Assembly (NCBI GenBank): GCA_041657585.1
Contig: JBBABP010000030.1
Location: forward strand, 1-13,352
Direction of reading: 5' to 3'
DNA: 13,352 nt
From: JBBABP01 sp041657585
GTDB taxonomy: Bacteria; Patescibacteriota; Gracilibacteria; Absconditabacterales; Absconditicoccaceae
The translations under genes and the position numbers were made by a program. Positions 1 to 7,927 of the stretch are shown here, one piece after another (the stretch's first letter is position 1; each line of letters opens with the position of its first letter). Under the pieces are notes generated by a model. That model was not told where the DNA came from and made no database searches. It saw nothing but the letters and a program-made list of their open reading frames with translations.

Positions 1-767
1 AATTCAGAATAATTTACAAGATTTTGTCAGTATTTCAAAGGGAATATGCTATACAAAAAATTCAAAAACACACGCACAAAAGCATCAACATTTTTATTCA
101 ACATTATTTCTCATCAAGCGATATTGCTAGCAAATCAAAGTTTTTTATTTTCAATTTCATTTACTAAATCTATATCTTGAAATGAATTCAAATCAAGTAA
201 ATTTCAAACCTTATCTCAAACAAAGGTCAGATTTTTATTTTCATTCAAATAATAATCCATTTTTCAATTTAAAATATTCACCCAAGCGTTGTTATATCAA
301 CTATCTCCGAAAGAAATGGCTGATTGTGGATGAACAATCAGAATAATTCAATTTGGTAAAATTATAAATAAATCTGAATTTCACAACGGTAATTTTGACG
401 AGAAAGAAACATTTAATTTACTTCCAAGATCAAAAGAAAATCTTTTTTCTCATTGAGCAAGTGCAATTTCTTTTTTGTTTAATTCATTGTCTACGTCTTG
501 AACAATTATTTTTCAATTGGAATTTTGAACATCATTTGCAACATCATTTGATCTCAAAACAAAATTAATTTTCTGTGAATTATAAAAATAATCCCAATCC
601 AATTTCTGCTTATACAAAGGCAAAAATCAGCTTAATAAAATTATTATAATTCAAATTACAGAAATCACGCACAAAAAATAACGAATCCAATGCTTAATAT
701 AAGCAGACAAAAATAGCAAAATAATTAAGCCAATCAAAATCAAAAATTGCGATAAATCAAATCCCAT
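1..767 (-). CDS. Membrane protein of unknown family, C-terminus cut off by window edge
   Basis: The frame runs from ATG at 767 to the window edge with no TAA or TAG, giving 255 residues; the C-terminus is missing. It contains many in-frame TGA codons read as Gly. Two hydrophobic helices lie at about residues 6-25 and 31-52, followed by a large polar region, so most of the protein is probably exposed outside the membrane. The segment around residues 135-160 (LPNGIILIVHPQSAISFGDS) weakly resembles the FecR-type beta domain, where a 'LPDG...L..NS...Y' pattern is usual; this is only a resemblance. Its start lies 28 bases after the stop of the upstream transglycosylase gene on the same strand, so the two are probably co-transcribed. 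A role in envelope biology is inferred from the helices and the neighbour. No Shine-Dalgarno motif precedes the ATG. The reading frame is certain; the function is not known. Confidence 0.8.
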
Positions 768-795
768 ACTATTTTTCAAAAACAATAAAAAACAA

Positions 796-2937
796 TTATG
801 CAGTTGGAAATTCATAGTTAAATTCTTTATTTCTTATATCTTCAGGCACTTTTGCTAATAATACTTTATCTTTCAAGTATTGTTTATATTCAGATTTTGT
901 AATTTTTCAATCTTTATTCAAATCTATTCATTGATTTTGACTAGCAACTATTCAAGCAGACAAATCTTTAGCTTGAAATACAAAATCATCTGCTTTTCAC
1001 AAAGCAATAGGGAAAAAAGTAACTGAATACAAATCAGTAAAACTATTTATTTTTCATTTAGATCATTCATAATATTTTTCGACAAAATCTAATTGCTCAA
1101 TATTAGATTTGTTTTTCATTTCTGATGGAGTTATTTTAAACATATTAGTAATTGTGCTTGGTAAAAATTGAATAAGTCAAACGGCTAATGATTTTGGATT
1201 TATTATACTTGGACTAAGTCAGCTTTCATTTTCCATTACAGTCATTAACCAATTTGGATTGATTCATAATCTTTGTGATATATCAACGACTTTTTTTCAA
1301 AATTCTTTTTGATTTTCTTTTACTTTATCTATAAAAACTAATTTTTCTCAATCATATTTTTCATTTGAATTATTGTCAGTTTTATCATTTTCAGTAGTTT
1401 TAATATCGCCATAATCACTAACATTTTCAGCACCTAAAGCAATGGCTTTTCAAAAATAATCATTACCAATCACAACGTTTCACAAAATAGCTAAAGACAA
1501 TTGATCAGCATTATTTATATTTTTTAAAAATGATTTATCGCCTATCAATGAAGTTATTTGATTATCTAAATTTCAATTTATTTTTAATCAAATTAATGAA
1601 TCTGATAAATTTTTATAATCTACATCTTTACAAATAGTCAAAACTTTGTTTTTAAATTCAGTTATCTCTTGAGTATCTGTTGTTTCAGATTTAAATACAT
1701 CGTCTAATTTAAACTTTGTTGCTAAATTGTCTGAATTATTTGTTTGTTTTTTATAACTTTCAAATGCTTGTTTTATAATACTTTTTGCCTCTTGTCATTC
1801 AGTAGTTTCAAAAAATTTGCTCATTTTGGTTTTCATATATTCTTTTTTTACTCATTTTACTCATTCATTAAATCAAATTATTTTTAAAACAAAATTCAAA
1901 ACTTTTGAATCATCCTTTACAATATCACTACTATTAATTCACAACAAAGTTCAAAGATTTCAAACTAATGGAATTTCTATATCCAAAATTCATCAAGCTT
2001 TATCCAAAAATCATCATATCAAATCGGTTGCCTTTTCTTTATATCCAGCTCTTTTTTGAAGAAATTTTGAAGCCGTTGGTAACGCTTTTTCAATTGCAAT
2101 TACAGTTTTCTCGTTAATATTTATTTTATCGGCAATTGCTTTTAATTCAGCCTCTCATTTAGCTTTATCTACCGTAGTTCAATCAGTGCTAATTCAAACT
2201 TGATCTAATGTTTTTCAACTCAATCATTCTGGAGTATCCCAAACAGAATTATTTAATAATTTTCTAAATTCATTTGGATCATTAAGTTCTTTGCAGTTAA
2301 CATCTTTCAATGCTCATGCATTATTTGAAATATAAATTATACAATTTTCAACTCTATTTGCTAATTTATAAAATGAATTTGTATTACCAATTTTACTAAA
2401 AAATCAAAATATACCCTTGAAAGAATCCTTGAAGTCATCAGTTAAATTTATATTTCAAAATCAATTAAAAAAATCTACATTAGAATCAGATCAATTATTT
2501 TTATCAGCAGTTTTATTAACAATTAATGCCTCCATCATAGCAAATTGAATTCATATAGACATAGAATTTATAATCTGATTAGAAAATTTGTATGAATCTT
2601 TTCAATCAATTTTAAATGATTGCTTTAAATATTCCAAAACTGGCTTATTTATTTCTTCAGCAAATTTTTCAACAGTAAAATCTTTCAATTCAATTGGCTT
2701 ATTTGGATTATTTTGAATTCATCTTAAGTCATTATCCATTTTTGTTCAACTAATTATATCCAATATTTTACCTGAAGCTCATTTTTCAAGATCATCTAAT
2801 TTAGAATCTATAATTGGATTTGCTATTTTTTTTTCTGCATCTTTAGCTTCTTTTTTTGTTTTATCAATATTATCTTGTTGGTTTGAACTTTCAGGACTAT
2901 TTTGATCTGGATTATTTTTTCAATTTTCTGGTGGCAT
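796..2937 (-). CDS. Large protein with C-terminal lytic transglycosylase (SLT) domain and EF-hand loop
   Basis: A 713-residue frame from ATG 2937 to TAA 796-798, open only when TGA is Gly. The N-terminus (residues 1-40) is polar and probably disordered; no signal peptide is visible. Residues 40-540 match no family I recognise. Residues about 545-650 look like a lytic transglycosylase of the SLT/lysozyme-like fold: the sequence MENESGLSPS carries the expected catalytic Glu (E571), followed by AVGLIQFLPSTI, equivalent to the family's 'GxxGLMQ(I/L)MPxT' motif. Such enzymes cleave the MurNAc-GlcNAc bond of peptidoglycan, leaving a 1,6-anhydro end. Residues 672-683 form a canonical EF-hand loop (DLNKDGKITKSE), suggesting Ca2+ binding. 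Possible roles are remodelling of the cell's own wall, assembly of an envelope-spanning machine, or attack on a host wall; a tail-lysin-like protein is an alternative. First gene of a two-gene unit. Domain call confident, biological role inferred. Confidence 0.82.
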
Positions 2938-3096
2938 TATATAATAAAAACAATTAAAACTTATTTTAGCTTTCTGCTTCAAGCTTTTAGCTTTCATCTA
3001 ATTATACTCATAATTTACAAAAATGCAAAAAATCATTGAATATTTTATATAAAAAAATACATTCATTCAAACAGTTTTTTAAAAATCAAAAAAAAC
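2938..3096. other. Divergent intergenic region between transglycosylase gene and corA
   Basis: Contains a plausible minus-strand promoter (listed separately) and the corA upstream region. The segment 2964-2995 carries two copies of TTTTAGCTTTC (2964-2974 and 2985-2995) within an AGCTTT-rich stretch that resembles the AGCTATAGAA repeats at 9791-9820 read on the opposite strand. For corA, TTGAAT (3036-3041) and TACATT (3058-3063) are a weak -35/-10 pair. Confidence 0.45.
3001..3029 (-). promoter_or_regulatory. Predicted sigma70-type promoter of the transglycosylase operon
   Basis: On the minus strand TTTGCA (3029-3024) is followed after exactly 17 bases by TATAAT (3006-3001), a perfect -10. 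Transcription would start near 2994, leaving a leader of about 57 bases. The same TTTGCA-17-TATA architecture precedes pilT. In so AT-rich a genome chance TATAAT matches are common, so this is a prediction. Confidence 0.4.
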
Positions 3097-3212
3097 ATGC
3101 AAAAAATACTAAAATTATGAAATATCACTCGAATTCATATGTTTGAGCCTAGCGAACAAGAAATAAATAAATTGTCCAAAAAATATGACTTACATGAACT
3201 TATAAAAGAAGA

Positions 3213-3220
3213 TTTGATAA
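3213..3220. repeat. 8-bp target-site duplication, left copy
   Basis: TTTGATAA directly abuts the element's left end; the identical copy at 3981-3988 abuts the right end. An 8-bp duplication is usual for the IS1595 family. Its perfect preservation supports a single, recent transposition event. Confidence 0.92.
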
Positions 3221-3234
3221 GGGTCTAGAGTACT

Positions 3235-3933
3235 TTAGCAACAAATTTTAACATAATTTTTAAGAACTTTCAATAATTGATTATAAATATCTTTTCACTC
3301 TATTCAACAATTAAATCTAAATTCACATTCTTTTAGGTGCAAACTAAACTTTCTTTTGATTACTCAATTAAATTTTCATAATCTTCTCTTACAATAACTT
3401 CGAAAACTTTCTATTCAATTGATGTGTCTTTTGCCTCTTGCAAACTCGTTTTTTCAATGATCCACCCTGTAATGTTTATCATATCAAACATCTACTAATC
3501 CATTATATCATCTCCATCCATCTGTGTGGATAACCGAGTTGTAATCTATCTTTCCTCTTATTATTTTTCTTAAAGTTTCTGCTCTACAATCAGGAACAAT
3601 TTCTGCATAAACTTTTCAATTTCTTTTACGTAATCAAAATACAATACTCTTCATTCAAGCTCACCTTCAGCGTTTTCATCTCACTCTTGTTGCTCAAAAA
3701 TAACTTTCATCAAGTTCGATTTCTCATTTAAAAATTTCTTTTTCTTCATTCTCACAATATCGAATAATTACTTTTCTTAGGTAATCATATCGATTATTTA
3801 TGGTTTTTCTTTCTATATTTAATAATTTTGATGTCTGAGTTGCTGTTAAATCTTTAGAAAAATATTTCAAAATCCCAATTGTTTTTTGCCTGCTAAGGTG
3901 TGAGTTTTTTCTATAAGGGTTTTTACTAGTCAT
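3235..3933 (-). CDS. IS1595-family (ISXO2-like) DDE transposase
   Basis: A 232-residue frame from ATG 3933 to TAA 3235-3237, intact only with TGA = Gly (first in-frame TGA at 3724-3726). An N-terminal helix-turn-helix region (about residues 15-58: TATQTSKLLNIERKTINNRY) probably binds the ends. The catalytic domain starts at GEIELDESYFG (D75), continues with the glycine/arginine-rich RGKRGRGAG and VFGLRKRNGKVYAEIVPD, then HTDGWRGY (D138) and HINGIESF (E175 or the adjacent N172 as third acidic/amide residue), all typical of ISXO2-like DDE enzymes. It catalyses cut-and-join movement of the element. The usual N-terminal zinc ribbon is absent, as in the short IS1016-type members. Many of its glycines, including those in conserved motifs, are TGA, so the element has co-evolved with the recoded genome instead of arriving recently from a standard-code donor. 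Confidence 0.92.
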
Positions 3934-3939
3934 GATATA

Positions 3940-3967
3940 GTTATAATGATTATTTAAATCACTTCAA
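3940..3967 (-). promoter_or_regulatory. Possible transposase promoter overlapping the IS right end
   Basis: On the minus strand TTGAAG (3967-3962) is followed after 16 bases by TATAAC (3945-3940). The transposase ATG is only about 6 bases further, so a transcript would be nearly leaderless. Overlap with the terminal inverted repeat would let transposase binding repress its own synthesis; that is inference. Confidence 0.3.
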
Positions 3968-3980
3968 CTACTCTAGACCC

Positions 3981-3988
3981 TTTGATAA
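3981..3988. repeat. 8-bp target-site duplication, right copy
   Basis: TTTGATAA, identical to 3213-3220, immediately follows the element's GACCC end. Confidence 0.92.
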
Positions 3989-4778
3989 ATATGACAACAC
4001 AAGAAAAAATAGATATTTATGAAGATTATCTTTTTGTAGTAATGAATTTTCCAAAATACAATATTAACACCAAAAAATATGTTTTAAATGAATTTAGTAT
4101 AATTTTAGGACAAAATATTATAATTACTCTTACAAGATTCAATACAAATCATATACAAAATATCATACAAGAATATGCAAAAGAAATAAGAAAAAGACAA
4201 AAAGATGAAGAATTCAAAATATCCCCATATTATCTTTTGTATAAAATAATAGATACGATGTATGATAAAACATTAAATATATTAAATAAATCAACAAAAG
4301 ATGTTATTTTATTCGAAGAAGAGCTTTTTTCTTCCAATAAACTTGAAAAAAAACTATTAGAGAATCTTATGATCAAAAAACGTAATATTGTATTTTTAAA
4401 ACATAATTTTATACCACACAAAGATATATTAAATGATTTACAAAATATTATACCAAAATTTTATAAAGAAGATTTGGAAGTTTATTTTGAAGATATAATT
4501 TCAAAATTAGAAAAAATATTGAATAGTATAGCAATAAGTTATGAAAATATAGATTCTCTTTGAGAAACATACAATTCTTTAATGAATATCAAAACAAATT
4601 CTATAATAAAAATTTTAACAATATTTTCATCAATTACTTGAATTTTAACATTAATTAGTTGAATTTATTGAATGAATATAAAACTACCATGACAACAAAA
4701 TTGATATTTTTTTTTGATAATTATATGAATAATGTTTGTGTTTAGTTTATGATTATTATATATTTTTAAAAGACAAAA

Positions 4779-5558
4779 ATGGATTTAGACAAATATATAA
4801 ACCAATTCTCAATTGATGAAATAATAAAAATTGAACATCAAGATAGACAGTTTTTGACATTAAAAAAAACTCGAGAGAAAATCAATATTTGAAATGATAA
4901 AAATTTAAATTCTGATTTATTTTTATTTTTGATATTACAAAATTCTATAATTTCGTATCAAATAGCTTGAAATTGAAATTTACGACGAGAAGAGTTTGGA
5001 CAAAAAATTCAGTCTGACTTTTTTTATTTAAAAGAACTTTTCAAATCATGAAAAGATAATTTAGACCGACGATATAAATTTATAACAACGAGCAAATATA
5101 ACAAAAGACTATATAATTTGAAGTTAAAGAGATTACAAAAGTTTGAAAAATTTAGAACATACAAATTAAATTCTTTAAAAAAACCAAATAATTTTATCCA
5201 AACTTATTACAAAAATCTGAATATTCTTTTGGAAGAAATTTCTCTGACTTTAAATAACAAAAAAAATACCAAAACAGTTGTTTTCGCTATAAAAATGTTT
5301 GGATATTGAGCAAGAATAATTTCCAAAAAGTTTATTTATTATCCAAAAAATATATCTATTCCGGTAGATTCTAGATTAAAAAAAATTTATTCTATTCAAT
5401 TTCAAATTAAAAACGAAAAAGAAGAAATAATACAAAAATATTTTGAAAACTTAGCAAAAAAACTTAATATTAGTCCATTGCATTTAGATTCGCTTTTACG
5501 AATAGATTATCGAGAAAAATATATTAAATCAAAAAAAAATAGATATTATATAAATTAA
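4779..5558 (+). CDS. AGOG-family N-glycosylase/DNA lyase (8-oxoguanine repair)
   Basis: A 259-residue frame from ATG 4779 to TAA 5556-5558. The segment KTVVFAIKMFGYGARI (from K165) followed by ISIPVDSRL matches the archaeal GO glycosylase AGOG family, where the pattern is KTxVFAxKMxGYAxR...IPxPVDxR. In Pyrobaculum AGOG the catalytic Lys and Asp are 32 residues apart; here K165 and D197 have the same spacing. The N-terminal segment SYQIAGNGNLRREEF (about residues 59-73) also matches the family. The expected activity is excision of 8-oxoguanine from DNA with cleavage at the resulting abasic site, in the cytoplasm. The family is best known from archaea, so presence in a bacterium of this type is notable. 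The start overlaps the corA end by 10 bases, implying translational coupling; the IS insertion in corA may therefore reduce its expression. No Shine-Dalgarno motif. The stretch 100-140 is rich in Lys/Arg, fitting DNA contact. Confidence 0.85.
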
Positions 5559-5664
5559 AAATACAGATAATGATTTGGTTATTACAAGAGGGCAATGCCA
5601 AAAAGTGAGTCTGCGAAGCAATAACTTTAAAACATATTATATTCCAATTAAATTTTTTTCAATT
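5559..5664. other. Short intergenic gap between AGOG gene and tRNA-Gly
   Basis: Contains a small palindrome GGCAATGCC and a run of seven T near the tRNA 3' end (5654-5660 on plus). I see no gene and no convincing terminator. Confidence 0.4.
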
Positions 5665-5738
5665 AGCGAGTGACGGGACTCGAACCCGCAACCTCTTCCT
5701 TGGCAAGGAAATGTTCTAGCCAATTGAACTACACCCGC
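5665..5738 (-). tRNA. tRNA-Gly(GCC)
   Basis: A 74-base cloverleaf on the minus strand. Acceptor arms GCGGGTG and CACTCGC pair over 7 bp with one G-U; D arm GTTC...GAAC; anticodon stem TTTCC/GGAAG with loop TTGCCAA, giving anticodon GCC; T arm GCGGG TTCGAGT CCCGT; discriminator T. CCA is not encoded. It reads GGC and GGT glycine codons. It cannot read TGA, so a second tRNA-Gly with anticodon TCA must exist elsewhere in this recoded genome; none is visible here. There is no variable-arm extension and every stem is intact. Confidence 0.97.
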
Positions 5739-5747
5739 AAGAAATAT

Positions 5748-5816
5748 AATGAAAAATGAATAATTAATAATTTTAAACATCTGTAACCTCTGTAGCCCTT
5801 GAAACCTTTGTAACTT
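5748..5816. repeat. Intergenic repeats between tRNA-Gly and the membrane protein gene
   Basis: Positions 5748-5772 are 25 bases identical, on the opposite strand, to 12903-12927. They are followed at 5780-5816 by a degenerate CTTTGTAG-type repeat (CTGTAACCTCTGTAGCC, then CTTGAAACCTTTGTAAC), related to those at 7873-7917 and 9833-9867. No protein is encoded; a short frame covering this and the tRNA is spurious. Confidence 0.7.
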
Positions 5817-5820
5817 TAAT

Positions 5821-6231
5821 CTACACTTCAATTATTTCAACCTTTTTATTTATTCATTTTAATTTAACTTTATCTGTTATCAAAACATTAGTCCGCGCTA
5901 ACAAAGTTAAAACAACTCAAATAATTTTAAATAAATCTGCAACATAAACAAACTTAGTAACGTCATTTAATAAAATATTATCTCAAACAATTATCAAAGC
6001 AATTCAAATAACAAACAAAGTTGCCTTTGTCATTCTAAAATGAACTGGGTATACTCAGAAAAAAACAAACAAAACCAAACAAACTAAAATTAAAATTAAA
6101 TAATACCAATTATTATAATCCAAAAAATAAGTTTGAACAATTATATTATTTCAGAAAAACAAAAATATCAAATATCAAATCAAAGCTCAAGATACGGCAC
6201 TTATAACAATTCTTTTTACTAAATCTTTCAT
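5821..6231 (-). CDS. Small integral membrane protein with about four helices, unknown function
   Basis: A 136-residue frame from ATG 6231 to TAG 5821-5823, open with TGA = Gly. Hydrophobic helices lie at about residues 8-28, 43-61, 71-87 and 95-113, with a Lys-rich C-terminal tail (KVKLKGINKKVEI) that is probably cytoplasmic. I do not recognise a family and see no catalytic motif. It stands alone between a tRNA gene and a long AT-rich gap, so context gives no role. A possible promoter is TTGAAA (6291-6286) and TATATC (6269-6264) on the minus strand with 16 bases between them. No Shine-Dalgarno motif precedes the start. Continuous hydrophobic periodicity across eight TGA-encoded glycines supports the frame. 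Confidence 0.8.
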
Positions 6232-6690
6232 TTACAATTTTTTAAAGAAATAAACTGAAATCAGATATAAACATCCATTTAAATTTTTCAAACGAATTTT
6301 ACATCAAAATATTTTTTGTAATATAATTATAATTCTTATAAATTTATATAAATAATTAAATAAAAATATATTATAATATACAAAAAAATTTTGTTAATAA
6401 GTAAAAAAATCTATAACACAAGACACATTTAGACACAAAAATTATGTTAATATTTTGTTAATATAGAAACAGAAATTAATATTATATAATTTTATTATAT
6501 TTTTACATTTGTTAACAAATCAGATTTATAATAAAATTTTTAATTCAAAGAAATATAATTACAATCAAGAAAAAAATAGACAATCTATTTTCATAAAATA
6601 TTTTAAACTAAATGGTTGATTTAATTACTTGTTAAGAAAATGATAAAACAGTTACTCGTCACTCGTCACACTTTACTCGTAACTGTTTTC
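6232..6690. other. 459-bp extremely AT-rich gene-free region with TTGTTAA motifs
   Basis: No frame of credible length is present. ATTTTGTTAATA occurs twice exactly (6388-6399, 6452-6463), a variant ATTATGTTAATA lies at 6441-6452, and 6507-6520 is a perfect 14-bp palindrome ATTTGTTAACAAAT. These could be protein-binding sites or an easily melted region. No run of DnaA boxes (TTATNCACA) was found, so I do not call an origin. The region ends with the terminator-like hairpin at 6645-6689. Confidence 0.5.
6645..6689 (-). terminator. Inverted repeat just after the pilus operon, probable terminator
   Basis: AAAACAGTTAC (6645-6655) and GTAACTGTTTT (6679-6689) form a perfect 11-bp stem around a 23-base loop containing two CGTCACT copies. 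On the minus strand it begins one base after the stop codon of the last pilin-like gene and the descending arm ends in a short T run. The loop is long for an intrinsic terminator, so an RNA-processing or protein-binding site is possible. Confidence 0.5.
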
Positions 6691-7071
6691 TTACTGAAAT
6701 AAATTCACAATCAATCTAACTACTGCATAAGAAAAAATACATATCAAAATTCAGACCAAAGATCAGAGTAAAAGTTTATTTGCTTTTTTCATTTTTTCTT
6801 CGTTTCATTGTGCTGTAATTAAACTAATTCATCAATATATCAAAACTCACATAGTAACAGCTCATAAAGAAAATCGTAAATATTTATTTACTACTTGTAT
6901 AATTCAAAAAAGAGTTGATTCGTTTGATTGTATTGTTGTTGGTCAAGTCACTTGGAAATCTTCTTGTCAGTTAGATTCAGGTACTGACAAAACAATAGCA
7001 AAACTATTAAATAAATTTAAGCTGATTATAGACAAAGTAATTATAAATAATTTCATTAAATTTTTTTTCAT
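6691..7071 (-). CDS. Pilin-like small membrane protein (T4SS pilin/VirB2-like fold of CPR bacteria)
   Basis: A 126-residue frame from ATG 7071 to TAA 6691-6693. It has an N-terminal signal-like segment (KKNLMKLFIITLSIISLNLF), a short polar region (about residues 30-55), then two transmembrane helices (about 66-86 and 101-124) joined by a charged loop, TAQGNEEKMKKANKLL. The layout signal, helix, 'GNEEKxKKxKK', helix is typical of the small VirB2/TrbC-like pilin proteins abundant in CPR genomes. Such proteins sit in the cytoplasmic membrane and may assemble into a surface filament or channel. It is the last gene of the run that starts with pilT, 104 bases after the preceding gene, and is followed directly by a strong hairpin. 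Family assignment rests on architecture and the loop motif. Confidence 0.8.
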
Positions 7072-7175
7072 ATCTTAAATTAAAAATTAAAATTTTCTAA
7101 TTTATATCTGTGTTTATTTATTTCTTGTAATCTGTAGTCATCTGCCTGCCCAGCTATTTCTGCGGGGTGGTTTTA
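7072..7175. other. Intergenic gap in pilus operon with GC-rich element
   Basis: The part next to the upstream gene (7139-7170) is GC-rich in an AT-rich setting (TCTGCCTGCCCAGC, then CTGCGGGGTGG), resembling a degraded member of the CCTGCCTGC palindrome family. The rest is AT-rich and could hold a secondary promoter for the pilin-like gene. Confidence 0.4.
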
Positions 7176-7925
7176 TTAACCAAGAGAACTTATAGACAAA
7201 GAGCTTATCAAATTTATTATTCCAACACTGGCGAGAGCAATTAAAATTCCAAAAACAACATATTGAATATTTTTTGTAACATCTTTAACATCAGATCATC
7301 AACTAGCTTTGATAATATAATAAACTCAGTTATAAAGCACCATAGTTATAGAAAGCATAATAGTTAATCTGAGTAAAAATTTTGTAATTCTAACTATCAA
7401 AGGTGCTTTTGCTACAACACCAGAAACATCTCGATCTCATCATATTTCACTACAGTAAGATTGTTTTTCGCTGTTATCAATTTTTTTTACTGTTCAGTTT
7501 GGCAATGAGCATTGATCATTATTTGCTCCAATTGTTCATTTATAATTTCAACCAAGCTTAGTTTCACATAATTGTTTTTTTAATGCATTTCAATCAATTT
7601 TTTCTCAATAAAGAAAACATCATTGTCATAAATCTTCTTGTATTCAAACTCATTCATGAAAAACTTCATTTCATACAGCATCCTTTTCATTTCCCAAATT
7701 TACTATTGTATCTAAATTTTTGGAAACACTAAACGCTTGTTCAAGTAAATCTCACGCCTTCACGTTAGTAATTAAAGCAAAACTAAACAAAGAAAAAAAT
7801 ATACAAATAATTCAAACAACAAAAAATTTATTAAAATTTAAATCCCAACCAATAAAGAGGCTGGCAGGTTTTAACCTTTGTAGCTTTGTAGCCTTTGTGG
7901 CTTTGTAGCATTTGTAGTTTTTCAT
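7176..7925 (-). CDS. Cys-containing pilin-like membrane protein with repeat-derived N-terminus
   Basis: A 249-residue frame from ATG 7925 to TAA 7176-7178. Residues 34-55 form a hydrophobic signal or anchor segment ending in TNVKAG. A soluble region follows with four cysteines (C103, C120, C139, C158), possibly two disulfides outside the membrane. Two helices close the protein (about 180-205 and 220-241) separated by KASGGSDVKDVTKN, the same helix-loop-helix layout as the next gene. The first 20 residues, MKNYKCYKATKATKLQRLKP, are encoded by a CTTTGTAG repeat of the kind found between genes elsewhere; there is no other ATG before the signal segment, so either this added extension is translated or a rarer start codon is used. 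It starts 2 bases after the preceding stop, so it belongs to the pilT operon. Function in surface filament or secretion apparatus is inferred. Confidence 0.75.
7873..7917. repeat. CTTTGTAG repeat inside the start of a coding region
   Basis: Successive 8-9-base units (CCTTTGTAG, CTTTGTAG, CCTTTGTGG, CTTTGTAG) run across 7873-7917. Related tracts lie at 5780-5816 and 9833-9867. Here, read on the minus strand, they encode the Lys/Ala/Thr-rich leader of the 7176-7925 protein. Confidence 0.8.
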
Positions 7926-7927
7926 AT

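Larger units (their letters stand above)
3221..3980 (-). mobile_element. Complete IS1595-family insertion sequence, 760 bp
   Basis: The ends are inverted: both start with GGGTCTAGAGTA (12 bp perfect), with imperfect matching for a few bases beyond (left end on plus from 3221, right end on minus from 3980). The element is flanked by the 8-bp duplication TTTGATAA and contains one transposase gene filling most of its length, on the strand opposite to corA. Size, GGG-starting ends, 8-bp duplication and an ISXO2-like transposase without an N-terminal zinc ribbon match the short IS1016-like branch of IS1595. The element seems complete and potentially active. Its gene relies on TGA as Gly, so it would yield only fragments in a standard-code host. 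Confidence 0.93.
3097..4788 (+). pseudogene. corA: corA Mg2+/divalent cation channel gene, interrupted by IS1595-family insertion
   Basis: Joining 3097-3220 to 3989-4788 (removing the element and one copy of the 8-bp duplication) restores one continuous frame of 307 residues with TGA = Gly, close to the normal CorA length. The N-terminal part reads MFEPSEQEINKLSKKYDLHE, like the CorA 'xxPsxeEixxLaxxfxLHpLalEDl' region. The C-terminal part has the long helical region, the first transmembrane helix (about 247-267), the signature YGMN (G269-N271), and a second helix (about 280-300). CorA forms pentameric Mg2+ channels in the inner membrane. The insertion falls 41 codons into the gene, and a TAG in the element's left end stops translation at once. 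A truncated product could restart at ATG 3991 but would lack the first part of the cytoplasmic domain. The host gene carries no other lesion, so the disruption looks recent. It overlaps the next gene by 10 bases. Confidence 0.9.

Noticed and set aside
1817..2059. 80-residue plus-strand frame
   Set aside because: Antisense shadow of the 713-residue transglycosylase gene, arising because TGA-glycine codons give few stops on the other strand.
4230..4421. 63-residue minus-strand frame
   Set aside because: Antisense shadow of the corA C-terminal part.
5118..5309. Separate 63-residue protein
   Set aside because: It is an internal piece of the AGOG gene, bounded by TGA codons that are glycine here.
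5637..5831. 64-residue minus-strand frame
   Set aside because: Covers the tRNA-Gly gene and repeat DNA.
6232..6690. Replication origin
   Set aside because: AT-rich with repeated motifs, but no cluster of DnaA boxes and no dnaA, dnaN or rpmH nearby.
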